From Hymenobacter canadensis (GTDB lineage Bacteria > Bacteroidota > Bacteroidia > Cytophagales > Hymenobacteraceae), in NCBI RefSeq assembly GCF_027359925.1, contig NZ_CP114767.1, positions 2,356,001-2,420,000 on the forward strand: DNA of 64,000 nt, given 5' to 3'. Positions 56,101 through 64,000 of the stretch are shown here, piece by piece (position 1 is the first letter of the stretch; each line of letters begins with the position of its first letter). The notes beneath the pieces were generated by a model, which was not told where the DNA came from, did not search any database, and saw nothing but the letters and a program-made list of their open reading frames with translations. The translations under genes were made by a program, and so were the position numbers.

Positions 56101-56187
56101 CTTTCCCCCGACGAATATGCTACCTTTCGTATACTGTACGACGCCCGCCTTGCCGCTCAGGCAGCGGCGGTTGCTCCCTGGAACTAA
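53125..56187 (+). CDS. Large membrane protein with TPR-like C-terminal domain, function unknown
   Basis: 1020 residues from a GTG at 53125, 6 bp after gatC. The N-terminal 430 residues contain about ten hydrophobic segments (LPLAALAAVAVLLAVYHYF, LLLLLAGALVYFLAAA, FAVYVLLLGGVGAVEF). From about residue 435 the protein is soluble with repeated helix pairs of TPR type (ALLAERYYAESDILDE, RLNNDLAHLYSRSTLSDSVNWYLNRAEAADPG, YLGAYGALQAALEYNPESV). The C-terminal domain would face one side of the membrane after an even number of helices. No catalytic motif was found. It sits directly upstream of an ABC ATPase gene (12 bp), which might be chance. Confidence 0.8.
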   Translation: MSASSSAARPTSGRGALWLPLAALAAVAVLLAVYHYFTGDDLALPVQAIAQLKPVPTVLTSVAAGLAELPVRVNGYLLTQTHDLVGPYVRPEAAYGLLLLLAGALVYFLAAASALPRPTFVAAMAGLIFLLMSLNADLLGIFDSQKQYFLVLMLAAFVLPAYAFHAFWPEVPLGRRLLLFAGLVLAVSLLLVQRSELPLDATALHLASFFTNGGAILVALLVVWVAFENINGLLWFNTQAENPASRFGLLPFVAASMLYVGMLGLYIWNDGDLLLPGLHLDPLVLLLPAVVIGWLGLPRRAAAAADWLPYREGALYLYPVLVLLAAAALGYAFATANDPLLLAARHFTALVLFVGGAAYLLYILVNFGPLIRQRLRVYRVVYEPRRLPLFAVYVLLLGGVGAVEFRNNFATLYQVQAGYYNNLGDLTRLQSEQEPSRDALALLAERYYAESDILDEHNHKASLGRAALYRFRLQRQNEINILRRALSRRPSEKISLRLAALYNEPNDFFDRLAVLREGLKNAPTSPRLNNDLAHLYSRSTLSDSVNWYLNRAEAADPGSPVVRTNRLAFLLQNAQFADAAKLVQEAKPTDDAAWQSNVLLLAQQSLRATVALPAVPAPAPAANLTVSEFARLYHAALWKVQQADTSYLSTLTQLVQRPSNTDYFEQLTFLRGLTQHYGGQPVPARTTLAPLLAGNTPSAAYYQNLEALWLLEQRAYSSAAATFAAAGRNGYPEAQLHRAYALALNQQPDSARAAAAAILAQPDTALQRPARQLQQLLSLTYPQTYTAAPAATQAQYLALLGYMLPPAEMLPAAERLPEGKLRETALLAQMPRALQADQLAAAAQAVARFAPAPTQQTPEASEWDVVRGDLLLRQQNTAGLRQLVASGYFAALHQPYRLSYQAALADKAGQTKQAGQLYRRLLQEAPFLESGVLAAAKFYSRQKDYLGAYGALQAALEYNPESVPLLKAYALAAIPAGLAEYATTSLAKLRPLLSPDEYATFRILYDARLAAQAAAVAPWN

Positions 56188-56199
56188 CCCGGCCCGGCT

Positions 56200-56922
56200 A
56201 TGCTGAACCCCGTTATCGACACCCACGACATCTCGAAGATGTATCGGATGGGCACCGAGGAAATCCATGCCCTGCGCTCGGTTACCATCACCATTCAGCG
56301 CGGTGAGTATGTCGCCTTCATGGGGCCTTCCGGCTCCGGCAAGTCCACGCTCATGAACATTGTCGGCTGCCTCGATACCCCCACGGGCGGGCAGTACATC
56401 CTCAATGGCAAGGACGTGAGCCACATGAGCGACAACCAACTGGCCGACGTGCGCAACAAGGAAATCGGCTTCGTTTTCCAGACCTTCAACCTGCTGCCCC
56501 GCGCTACCTCCCTCGATAATGTGGCTTTGCCGCTCATCTACGCCGGATATAGCAAGTCTGACCGCGAGGAAAAGGCCATGCAGGCGCTGCGTAGCGTAGG
56601 CCTGGCTGATCGGGCCAAGCACCGCCCCAACGAGCTGAGCGGCGGCCAGCGCCAGCGCGTAGCCATTGCCCGCGCCCTCGTCAACGACCCCAGCATTATC
56701 CTAGCCGACGAACCCACCGGCAACCTCGACACCAAGACCAGCCACGAAATCATGGACCTGTTCGAGGCCCTCTACGTGAAAGGCAACACCATCATCATGG
56801 TAACTCACGAAGAGGACATTGCCCGCTACGCCCACCGCATCGTGCGCCTGCGCGACGGCCTCGTGGAGTCGGACATGGAGAACACCGATGTGGCCACTCA
56901 CCACGTGGAGATTGCCAAGTAA
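56200..56922 (+). CDS. LolD/MacB-type ABC transporter ATPase
   Basis: 240-residue ATPase. Walker [14 protein letters not shown]-loop [17 protein letters not shown], signature [15 protein letters not shown], Walker [14 protein letters not shown]-loop [11 protein letters not shown]. The N-terminus ([20 protein letters not shown]) and the [18 protein letters not shown] region match MacB/LolD-type ATPases, which pair with FtsX-like permeases to move lipoproteins or export substrates. No permease gene lies next to it, so its partner is elsewhere. The 3' end is followed by an imperfect stem-loop. Confidence 0.95.
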   Translation: MLNPVIDTHDISKMYRMGTEEIHALRSVTITIQRGEYVAFMGPSGSGKSTLMNIVGCLDTPTGGQYILNGKDVSHMSDNQLADVRNKEIGFVFQTFNLLPRATSLDNVALPLIYAGYSKSDREEKAMQALRSVGLADRAKHRPNELSGGQRQRVAIARALVNDPSIILADEPTGNLDTKTSHEIMDLFEALYVKGNTIIMVTHEEDIARYAHRIVRLRDGLVESDMENTDVATHHVEIAK

Positions 56923-56944
56923 AACCTAGTATTTTTGTCGAGAG

Positions 56945-57009
56945 CAAGGCCTTTTCGCAGGTTGCCTGTTATCCCTTCAACAAGGAACAAGCGCTGCTGA
57001 AAGGCCTTC
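56945..57009 (+). terminator. Imperfect stem-loop after the ABC ATPase gene
   Basis: Arms AAGGCCTTTTCGCAG (56946-56960) and CTGCTGAAAGGCCTT (56995-57009) pair with two mismatches; a weak T-rich tail follows. Confidence 0.5.
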
Positions 57010-57070
57010 TTTACTTTCGACCGAAATCCGCGCCGGCCTGCCCACCAGCGCACTTCCCCGAATTGGCTTC

Positions 57071-57619
57071 ATGAAAATATATACCAAAACCGGCGACCAA
57101 GGCCTGACCTCGCTTATCGGAGGAACCCGGGTGCCCAAGTCCAGCCTCCGCATCGACTGCTACGGCACCGTGGATGAGCTGAACTCCTACATCGGCCTGC
57201 TCCGCGACCAGGACGTGAATGCCGCCCGCCGCGACCTGCTCAAGGAAATCCAGGACCGCCTGTTCACCATCGGCTCGTCGCTGGCCTCCGACCCCGAGAA
57301 ATCGAAGATGAAGATTCCGGACCTGCATGAGGCCGATGTAACGCTGCTGGAATCCGAAATGGACGCCATGAACGCCAACCTGCCTGAGCTGCGGGTGTTC
57401 ATTCTGCCCGGTGGGCACCAGTCGGTGTCGTTTGCGCACGTAGCGCGCTGCGTATGCCGCCGCGCCGAGCGGCTCGTGATTCACCTCCGTGAAGACTCCT
57501 TCGTAGCCGACTTGGTGGTGATGTACCTCAACCGCCTCTCCGACTATCTATTCGTGCTGAGCCGCCAGATGAGCCATGACCTTGGCGCCGAAGAAGTTAG
57601 CTGGAAGCCGCGCATGTAG
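57071..57619 (+). CDS. PduO-type cob(I)alamin adenosyltransferase
   Basis: Converts cob(I)alamin to adenosylcobalamin using ATP; 182 residues. N-terminal ATP-binding motif KIYTKTGDQGLTSLIGGTRVPK, then RIDCYGTVDELNSYIGLLR, FTIGSSLASDP, the corrin-side PGGHQSVSFAHVARCVCRRAER and YLNRLSDYLFVLSRQ. Complete, normal size. Adenosylcobalamin-dependent enzymes are not in this window. Confidence 0.97.
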   Translation: MKIYTKTGDQGLTSLIGGTRVPKSSLRIDCYGTVDELNSYIGLLRDQDVNAARRDLLKEIQDRLFTIGSSLASDPEKSKMKIPDLHEADVTLLESEMDAMNANLPELRVFILPGGHQSVSFAHVARCVCRRAERLVIHLREDSFVADLVVMYLNRLSDYLFVLSRQMSHDLGAEEVSWKPRM

Positions 57620-57643
57620 CCGCGGGTAGTTGCGCCTTTCCAC

Positions 57644-57651
57644 CATCTTTG
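57644..57651 (+). promoter_or_regulatory. Candidate -7 element of ilvE
   Basis: CATCTTTG, one base off TAnnTTTG, 123 bases before the ATG. The leader is C-rich and without a clear hairpin. Confidence 0.35.
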
Positions 57652-57774
57652 GTGCAACTTCCGGCCATGCGGCCCGTCTTGGCAACTACTCCCTTACTGC
57701 TTTCGTTTTCAAGTACCACGCCCCGCTTACCTGCCCAAATTCCCCCATCCCCCTCCCTTTACCCTCCCTTTTCC

Positions 57775-58839
57775 ATGCTCGAAACCCTCACCATCCGGAC
57801 CCAGCGTACTACGGCCTCGCGCCTCGAACACCTGGACCCCGAACATATTGAGTTCGGCAAAATCTTCTCCGATCATATGTTCGTGGTAGACTACCGCGAC
57901 GGCGAATGGCAGGAGCCCCAGCTGCTGCCCTACGGCGACATGACGGTGAGCCCCGCCAACTCGGCCCTGCACTACGGGCAGGCCATTTTCGAGGGTATGA
58001 AAGCCTACAAAAATGCCGACGGCGACATTGCGCTGTTCCGCCCGCTTGACAACGTGCACCGCCTCAACGCCTCGGCCGAGCGCATGTGCATGCCTGCCGT
58101 GCCCGAGGAGCTGTTCATGCAGGGCCTCACCCAACTCATCCGCCTCGATTCCGAGTGGGTGCCCAATTCGTCGGGCAGCGCCCTCTACATCCGGCCGTTC
58201 ATGTACGCCACCGACGGCTTCATCGGCGTGCGCCCTTCCGAGTCGTACCGTTTCGTCATCTTCACTTGCCCCGTCGGCCTCTACTACAATAAGCCGCTGC
58301 GCGTGCGCTTCGAGGAGAAATACGTGCGCTCCGCCGAAGGTGGCGCAGGCTTCGCCAAGAATGCCGGCAACTACGGCGCGGCTATGTATCCCACCAAGCT
58401 TGCCCAGCAGGAAGGCTACAACCAGCTTATCTGGACCGATGCCTCCGAGCACCGCTACGTAGAGGAATCGGGCACCATGAACGCCATCTTCGTCATCGAT
58501 GGCAAGCTGGTGACCCCGGCCCTGAGCAGCTCCATCCTCGACGGCATCACGCGCCGCAGCGTGCTGCAGCTGGCCCGCGACTGGGGGATGCAGGTAGAAG
58601 AGCGTAAAGTGTCTGCGGTAGAGGTGATGCAGGCGCTGGCAGACGGCAAGCTGGAGGAAGCCTTCGGGGTAGGCACCGCCGCCACCATTGCCCCTATCGC
58701 CGTAATCGGCTACCAAGGCCACGACCACGAACTGCCCAAGCCCGCTGCCGATGCCTTCTCACTGCGCGTCAGTGATGCCCTGCAAGCTATCCGGACCGGC
58801 CAGGCTGCCGATACGCACGGCTGGATGGTAGCCGTGTAA
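57775..58839 (+). CDS. ilvE: Branched-chain amino acid aminotransferase
   Basis: PLP-dependent aminotransferase for Leu, Ile and Val, class IV fold; 354 residues from the ATG at 57775. Upstream in-frame starts would add a Pro/Ser-rich leader unlike the family. Seen: HYGQAIFEGMKAYKNADGDIALFRP, LNASAERMCMPAVPEELF, SALYIRPFMYATDGFIGVRP, the region with the PLP lysine GGAGFAKNAGNYGAAMYP, YVEESGTMNAIFVIDGKLVTP, SILDGITRRSVLQLARD and EEAFGVGTAATIAPI. Followed by a terminator. Confidence 0.97.
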   Translation: MLETLTIRTQRTTASRLEHLDPEHIEFGKIFSDHMFVVDYRDGEWQEPQLLPYGDMTVSPANSALHYGQAIFEGMKAYKNADGDIALFRPLDNVHRLNASAERMCMPAVPEELFMQGLTQLIRLDSEWVPNSSGSALYIRPFMYATDGFIGVRPSESYRFVIFTCPVGLYYNKPLRVRFEEKYVRSAEGGAGFAKNAGNYGAAMYPTKLAQQEGYNQLIWTDASEHRYVEESGTMNAIFVIDGKLVTPALSSSILDGITRRSVLQLARDWGMQVEERKVSAVEVMQALADGKLEEAFGVGTAATIAPIAVIGYQGHDHELPKPAADAFSLRVSDALQAIRTGQAADTHGWMVAV

Positions 58840-58873
58840 CTCAGCAGCTTTTTGCAGAAACCATTCCTGCTTC

Positions 58874-58914
58874 AAACGGCCAGCTTCCTACCAGAGGCTG
58901 GCCGTTTAATTTTA
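58874..58914 (+). terminator. Terminator between ilvE and prfB
   Basis: Stem AAACGGCCAGC / GCTGGCCGTTT, 12-nt loop, followed by AATTTT. Confidence 0.8.
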
Positions 58915-58955
58915 CAGACCTTTACGCATTCAACTCTCACCATTTAACCTTTCCA

Positions 58956-60033
58956 ATGACCCACGACCAGGTAAAGGAATTGAAGGGCCGCGCCGAGGCC
59001 CTGAGGAGGTATCTTTGACTACGATAACCGCAAAACCCAAGTCCTAGCCACTGAGGCCCAGGCCGCCGCCCCCGACTTCTGGGAGGATTCCAAAAAGGCA
59101 GAATCCATCCTGCGCGACATCAAGTCCGTGAAAGTCTGGACCGATGATTACGAGGCCGTGGAGCAATCCGTCAGCAACGTGGAGGTACTCTATGACTTCT
59201 ACCGCGAAGGAGAAGCCACGGAAGCCGAAATGGCGCAGGAGTTCACCGCCGCGCAGAAGTCTGTCGAGCAGTTGGAGTTCAAGCGCATGCTTTCCGATGA
59301 AGAAGATCAGCTTTCCGCCGTCATCGACATCAACCCCGGCGCCGGCGGCACCGAAAGCCAGGATTGGGCCGAGATGCTCATGCGCATGTACATCATGTGG
59401 GGCGAAAAGCACGGCTTCACGGTGCGCCAACTCAGCTACCAGCCCGGCGAGGGCGCCGGCATCAAGTCGGCTTCGCTGGAAATCGACGGCCCCTTCGCCT
59501 ACGGCTACCTCAAAAGCGAGATTGGTGTCCATCGCCTCGTGCGCATGTCGCCCTTCGACAGCAGCGGCCGGCGGCACACATCCTTTGCCTCCATCTTCGC
59601 CTACCCGGTGATTGACGACACCATCAAAATCGAAATAAACCCCGCCGATATCAGCTGGGACACGTTTCGGGCAGGTGGTGCCGGTGGACAGAACGTGAAC
59701 AAGGTAGAAACTGCCGTGCGCCTCACGCACGCGCCCTCCGGCATCATCATCGCCGTGCAGATCGAGCGGAGCCAGCTCATGAATAAAGAGCATGCCCTGC
59801 GCATGCTCAAGTCGCGCCTCTACCAAATCGAAATGGACAAGCGCAATGCTGCCCGCGACGTAGTGGAAGCCGGCAAGAAGCGCATCGATTTTGGCTCGCA
59901 GATTCGCAACTACGTGCTCCATCCCTACAAGCTCATCAAGGACCTGCGCACCGGCATCGAGCGCACCGACGTGCAGAACGTGCTGGATGGCGACTTAGAC
60001 GAATACATCCGCGGCTATTTGATGGCGAACTAA
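58956..60033 (+). CDS. prfB: Peptide chain release factor 2, with programmed +1 frameshift
   Basis: RF2 releases peptides at UGA and UAA. The frame starts at ATG 58956 and reaches an in-frame TGA at 59016-59018 after 20 codons; shifting +1 at CTT-TGA (resuming with GAC at 59017) continues to the stop at 60033, giving about 358 residues. Known autoregulation: low RF2 lets ribosomes pause at UGA and shift. Conserved RF2 features in the main frame: [20 protein letters not shown], the RF2-type SPF tripeptide in [17 protein letters not shown], the GGQ motif in [19 protein letters not shown] and the C-terminal [14 protein letters not shown] caller that ignores frameshifts would start the gene too late. 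Confidence 0.96.
59004..59019 (+). promoter_or_regulatory. prfB +1 frameshift site
   Basis: AGGAGG TAT CTT TGA C: a strong Shine-Dalgarno-like stimulator 3 bases upstream of the slippery CTT-TGA, matching the E. coli arrangement (AGGGGG TAT CTT TGA C). Confidence 0.95.
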
Positions 60034-60098
60034 GATCAAAGGATATTTCTGACATCTTAGCCTCCTATTGCAAGACCCTATCTCGGATAACGCATAAA

Positions 60099-60127
60099 AA
60101 AAGGGCAGCCAATGTGGCTGCCCTTTC
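60099..60127. terminator. Bidirectional terminator between prfB and susD
   Basis: Stem AAAGGGCAGCC / GGCTGCCCTTT, loop AATGT, flanked by A/T runs, between convergent genes. Confidence 0.9.
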
Positions 60128-60151
60128 TTGTACTAGCCGTCAGATGACGGT

Positions 60152-61582
60152 TTATGGATTAGCGTTGTCCCACGCAATTTCAGCAAACGGGATAGGCAGC
60201 TGACGTACAATAGTAGTCTGCAAACCAGTGCTGGATACCTCTGGCAAGGTAGAACCAGGAGCATTCAGACGAGAAAACTGATCCAGACGACGCAGGTCAA
60301 CCCAGCGCTGTCCTTCAAAGAACAACGAATAGCGACGCTGGTACAGGATTTCATCCAGAATGTCAGCTACTGGAGACGCTGCTGTGAGAGGAGTTGGGCG
60401 TGACGCGCTATAAGCGGTACCAACTGAATTCACTTCCGTTACAGCCGTAGCAATAGCGCCGGTGCGCAGGTGAGCTTCAGCCGACAGCAGTACCAGTTCC
60501 TCTTTTTTGATAACTGGAATTGGCGACGTGTTCGTAGGATAAAGTACTACGTCATCCGAGCTGGTAAAGCCCTGGCGAGGTGGTGAGAGCGGACCCGTGC
60601 GAGCAGCAATTTTGCTGATACGCGTGTCCGTGGCCCGAATGTCACGACGGAAAGAAGGGTGCGCAACCGTTACAACCGAGCCAGTGAAGTTACGAGCCTG
60701 AAAGAGAGGGTTAATTACGTCTGGCGACGTACCACCGTAGTTGAAGCGCGGACCGATGGTCAAAGCACCAGCATCGTTAATGAAGCTGCCAGCCAGAGCA
60801 GTCAGCACTTCATTGTAATTGCCACCAGTGCGCGAAGCCCGGCGAATGGCCAAACGAGCAGCCAACGCACGGTTGAATTTCAGGAAACCAGCACTCGTGT
60901 TATAGGCTCCACCAGCCAATCCGGTAGCAAAGCCATTGGGAGCGATAAAAGGCAACTCAGTACCTGCAGCAGCAAGGTCAGCAGCACCGCCGTCAAGCAG
61001 CGTTTTGATGGCGGTTAATACTTCGTCATAAGGACGAATTTTACCTGGACGCTGCTCATCAGTAACGTCAATACGCAAGCCATTCTCATACTGCATATCC
61101 GACAGCACTAGCATAGCATAGGCCTCTGCCGTCTTGGCCAAACCCAGATAGCCATTGCGCTGCTCCGCAGTGATGGACTGTGTATTCTGGGCTGAGGCAG
61201 CTAGAATACGAGCCGTACGGCGCGAAGAAGAGTAAGTGGTGAAATAACGGCCGCTCAGGAAGTTATTGTTGTCGAAACCAGCGGTACCAATACCGAGAAG
61301 GTTGGTTGCATATCTGGCATCAGAACCAGCCAGCACATATACCTCCCGGCCTATTGCTCCCGTAATCTGGTGGTACCATACGATACCGTCCACGTTGGTA
61401 CGCATGTCCGAGAAAGTACCGGCTGCCAAATAGTCCAATTGTTGTTTGGTGGCATTGTTCAGTACAGAGACGAGAGTAGGCTGGTTAGGATCTTCCAGCT
61501 TCTCCACATCAAAATAGCCACACCCGGAAACGGTAGCCATTACACCGCCCATTAGCAGTGCTTTAATAAACATTTTATTCAT
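60152..61582 (-). CDS. SusD-like nutrient-binding outer-membrane lipoprotein
   Basis: 476 residues. Lipoprotein signal ending in Cys21 (VMATVSGCGYFDVEKLEDP). Helical SusD-like core: ATKQQLDYLAAGTFSDMRTN, the NGYLGLAKTAEAYAMLVL segment, FLKFNRALAARLAIRRASRT, and C-terminal ILDEILYQRRYSLFFEGQRWVDLRRLDQ, the conserved block of the family. It pairs with the SusC-like transporter upstream. Base composition is visibly more A/T-rich than neighbours such as prfB. The substrate is unknown; the operon continues upstream only with susC. Confidence 0.95.
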   Translation of the reverse strand: MNKMFIKALLMGGVMATVSGCGYFDVEKLEDPNQPTLVSVLNNATKQQLDYLAAGTFSDMRTNVDGIVWYHQITGAIGREVYVLAGSDARYATNLLGIGTAGFDNNNFLSGRYFTTYSSSRRTARILAASAQNTQSITAEQRNGYLGLAKTAEAYAMLVLSDMQYENGLRIDVTDEQRPGKIRPYDEVLTAIKTLLDGGAADLAAAGTELPFIAPNGFATGLAGGAYNTSAGFLKFNRALAARLAIRRASRTGGNYNEVLTALAGSFINDAGALTIGPRFNYGGTSPDVINPLFQARNFTGSVVTVAHPSFRRDIRATDTRISKIAARTGPLSPPRQGFTSSDDVVLYPTNTSPIPVIKKEELVLLSAEAHLRTGAIATAVTEVNSVGTAYSASRPTPLTAASPVADILDEILYQRRYSLFFEGQRWVDLRRLDQFSRLNAPGSTLPEVSSTGLQTTIVRQLPIPFAEIAWDNANP

Positions 61583-61629
61583 GATGACAAGTCGAATGTT
61601 GGGATGAAAAGCGCTTGAAAAACAGCCGC

Positions 61630-64000
61630 TTAGAAGTCAAAGTTCAAGTGCAGGAACATCCGACGTGCGCTTGGGAAAGAGTACAGATCCTGGTTGCCAC
61701 CAACTGGACGGCTACCGAAGTTAGACACCTCTGGATCGAAGCCTCCTTTGTAAGGAGTCACCACCAACAGGTTATTACCTGATACCCCAACTTTGATGCG
61801 CTGTACCGATTTGCCAAGCGTAGCACCCAACTGATCTTTGCTGAAGGTATAGTACAGCGAAACTTCACGCAGTTTCATGTAGCTAGCGTCCTGAATGTAG
61901 TTGGACGATTGCCCCGACAGCGGGCCGTTGAAGCGCTCATAACCCAACGTACTGTTTACTACGTTGCCATCTTCGTCCGTGTAGGTGTATGGGTCGCTGT
62001 AGTCTGGCGAGGTACCTCCCTGGTCGTAGGCATTCTGGGTAAGCGTGCTGTTATAGCCACCCTGCTTAACATGAATCAGGAAGGAGAAGTCGATTTTCTT
62101 CAGAAAAGTAAAATCATTGGCGAACGTTACCTGGTACTTAGGCTGCGACTCCTGGTAAGCGGTTGGAATACCATCCACAAGCGGGTTACCGAACCAGCGC
62201 GTTGGCGACTCGCCCAGCTTCAGGAAGTTCTGACCATATAGCGAAGCGAAACCCGGCCCTGCTGATTGCGTTGGCACAATCAGACGGGTTACCTCCGAAC
62301 GGTTAAACCAGAACTGAGTCTGTTGGTGATAACGGAAATTTGGCTGATCAACTGCCAGAACGCCCAAGCCAAGTTCAATACCTTTGTTGACAAGGTCGCC
62401 AACTGGGAAGGCTGACACATTGAGGACACCTGTAGAAGGAGCCAAAGTATAAGTGAACAGCAGGTCGGTTACTTTCTTGCGATAGACAGTAGCCTCAAGC
62501 GTGAGCTTGTTGTTCAAGAAGGCAAGATCCACACCTCCTTCGAGCTCAGCAGCACGCTCAGGAGAAACTCGATCGTTACCGATAGTAGTAGAGTTCCGCA
62601 GACCCAGACGGGTGTCAATTACCACCGAGTTAAGCGGAGTAAAGTAGGAACCGAACTGAGGCACACCACCCGTTTCGCCGTAAGCAGCGCGCAGCTTGAA
62701 TTGGTTTACTTGATCCTTGGCAGGCCAGAAATCGAAGTTAGCAACGTTCAAGGCCAGCGAGGCATGCGGGAAGAAGTAGAGCTTGCTAGGGTCAGCGTTC
62801 AGATTGCTCTGGTCAGCACGCAAGCCAACAGTACCTACAATCTGGTCATTGAAGTTGATTTCCTCCTGAGCAGAGTAACCCAAGTCGACGCTGGACTGGA
62901 AAGCCTGCGACAGGGTCTGGCGGTTGGCTCGTGCTGGGTTCTTCAGCTTTGGCTGCAAGCCCTCACCTTGTACAAAGTCAACGTTCAGGTCCTGCGAGAA
63001 GCGCGTAGTACCCAGCGAGGTAGTGAAGCCCAGTTTGCTGACTTGCAACGTGTGGATCAACAAAGCCTGCAGGTTGGTGTTGAGCTGCTTGTTCTTAGAG
63101 TAACGCGAGGCACCTGGGTTAGCCAAGCCAGACTGCGACTGCAGATCTTCGGGCAGGTACAGTTCGGCATCCGTCAGCGCGAAGTCTACACCACCCGAAG
63201 CGGCCAGACGGAGCGTGCTGTTGTCGTTGCGGAAGAAGTAGAGGTTCGAGGTGAACGACTGCAGGAAGCGGTTGGTCTTCTCGTTGTTTATACCCCGGTC
63301 ACGCAGAGCCAGCGGGTTTTCACCAGCGTATGGGTTGCGTGGATATACCCCGTTAACAGGGAACAGGTCGGCGTAGCTTGGGGTAACGGCTACCAGGTAA
63401 GGAACCGTGGCGTCCGTGTTGGCATTGTTTGAGAAGCCGCGCTGGTTGCTCGAATTAACATAGTTCGAGTTCAGGCTGAAATCCCAGTTCTTCGTGATAT
63501 CCGTGCTTACGTTGGCCCGAACGCTATTGCGCTGGAAGCCCAGCTTCTTCTGGATAGCACCTTCGTCCGTGCGAGAGCCCGACACGAAGAAGCGCACCCG
63601 CTCGCCACCGCCAGACACGTTTACGCTGGTGTTCGAGAGGAAACCGGTGTTACCGAACAGTTCGTCTTCGTAGTCGTAGATTTTGCCGGAAGCGTTTGCT
63701 GCCGCCAATGCCGCTTTTTCGTCAGCATCACCACCGAAAACCTGATCGATCTTCGCGTCGGTAAAATCAGATTTGCCGAATTTGCGTAGAATCGTGGTAA
63801 CACCGAAGTCCTGACGAACACTGATCTTGGTCTGACCAATCTTGCCTTTTTTAGTGGTGATAATGATTACACCAGCGTTAGCGCGCTGACCGTAGATGGC
63901 GGCAGCGGAAGAACCTTTCAGTACTTCGATGTTCTCAATATCATCTGGGTTAAGGTCAGACAGACGGTTAGTGGCACCATCCTGACGGCCGCCGCCTGCG
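61630..64000 (-). CDS. SusC-like TonB-linked outer-membrane transporter, 5' end outside window
   Basis: 790 codons open to the right window edge, so the signal peptide, CarboxypepD_reg-like domain and part of the plug lie outside. The visible part begins in the plug with LNPDDIENIEVLKGSSAAA and the SusC hallmark AIYGQRANAGVIIITTKKG, followed by a beta barrel with many N/T/Y-rich strands and a C-terminal strand ending in Phe (MFLHLNFDF). The stop is at 61630; susD follows after 47 bp. Lower GC and more A/T-ending codons than most genes here. Confidence 0.96.
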   Translation of the reverse strand, partial: AGGGRQDGATNRLSDLNPDDIENIEVLKGSSAAAIYGQRANAGVIIITTKKGKIGQTKISVRQDFGVTTILRKFGKSDFTDAKIDQVFGGDADEKAALAAANASGKIYDYEDELFGNTGFLSNTSVNVSGGGERVRFFVSGSRTDEGAIQKKLGFQRNSVRANVSTDITKNWDFSLNSNYVNSSNQRGFSNNANTDATVPYLVAVTPSYADLFPVNGVYPRNPYAGENPLALRDRGINNEKTNRFLQSFTSNLYFFRNDNSTLRLAASGGVDFALTDAELYLPEDLQSQSGLANPGASRYSKNKQLNTNLQALLIHTLQVSKLGFTTSLGTTRFSQDLNVDFVQGEGLQPKLKNPARANRQTLSQAFQSSVDLGYSAQEEINFNDQIVGTVGLRADQSNLNADPSKLYFFPHASLALNVANFDFWPAKDQVNQFKLRAAYGETGGVPQFGSYFTPLNSVVIDTRLGLRNSTTIGNDRVSPERAAELEGGVDLAFLNNKLTLEATVYRKKVTDLLFTYTLAPSTGVLNVSAFPVGDLVNKGIELGLGVLAVDQPNFRYHQQTQFWFNRSEVTRLIVPTQSAGPGFASLYGQNFLKLGESPTRWFGNPLVDGIPTAYQESQPKYQVTFANDFTFLKKIDFSFLIHVKQGGYNSTLTQNAYDQGGTSPDYSDPYTYTDEDGNVVNSTLGYERFNGPLSGQSSNYIQDASYMKLREVSLYYTFSKDQLGATLGKSVQRIKVGVSGNNLLVVTPYKGGFDPEVSNFGSRPVGGNQDLYSFPSARRMFLHLNFDF

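Noticed and set aside
59016..59018. In-frame TGA in prfB, considered as a nonsense mutation or pseudogene
   Set aside because: It sits in the canonical AGGAGG-TAT-CTT-TGA-C programmed frameshift context and the downstream frame is intact to the end.

Overview
The window looks like chromosome of a GC-rich Bacteroidota bacterium, most probably Hymenobacter or a close relative (Cytophagales). Grounds: an alternative complex III operon (actA-F); two SusC/SusD outer-membrane pairs; many genes preceded by the Bacteroidota -7 promoter element TAnnTTTG, often only a few bases before the start codon; almost no Shine-Dalgarno sequences; and the rpsF-rpsR-rplI order. The genus is inferred from gene content and repeat style, not from a database match. 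No rRNA, tRNA, CRISPR array, prophage, integrase or intact insertion sequence was recognised.

Layout. 1-8.7 kb (minus): actA-B-C-D-E-F, the quinol:cytochrome c oxidoreductase, actF cut by the window edge. 9.0-10.3 kb: rpsF, rpsR, rplI. 10.4-17.7 kb: a GSCFA protein with a very long low-complexity tail, a YyaL/DUF255 thioredoxin-fold protein, and priA. 17.7-27.6 kb: two look-alike small lipoproteins, a methyltransferase carrying a lipoprotein signal, queA, a Lys-rich secreted protein, an M14 carboxypeptidase, a CocE/NonD hydrolase and two small unknowns. 27.7-32.1 kb: first SusD/SusC pair. 32.4-33.5 kb: an RNase D-like exonuclease. 33.7-42.6 kb: aceB-aceA (glyoxylate shunt), a divergent RamB/ScfR-like regulator, mltG, a FadL-like outer-membrane channel and a GDSL esterase lipoprotein; this reads as a possible acetate/fatty-acid utilisation neighbourhood. 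42.7-52.8 kb: a GT-C-like membrane protein, dtd, a MazG-like pyrophosphohydrolase, comB, gcvT, a histidine kinase/response regulator pair, rnhB, a small acidic protein, a Nudix hydrolase and a plsC-like acyltransferase, with unusually dense intergenic inverted repeats. 52.8-60.0 kb: gatC, a 1020-residue membrane/TPR protein, a LolD/MacB-type ABC ATPase, a PduO-type cobalamin adenosyltransferase, ilvE and prfB with its programmed frameshift. 60.2-64.0 kb: second SusD/SusC pair, visibly less GC-rich, SusC cut by the window edge.

The most distinctive feature not explained by genes is a set of about a dozen intergenic inverted repeats. Several have outer arms made of a short degenerate word iterated two to four times, with a different word at each locus, enclosing a REP-like palindrome, a terminator or promoters. 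They abut, and sometimes supply, stop codons and translation-start regions. Two palindrome families (cores GTCATTCCGAG and GTCATCCTGAG) occur twice each and look related. No REP-associated transposase gene is present in the window.
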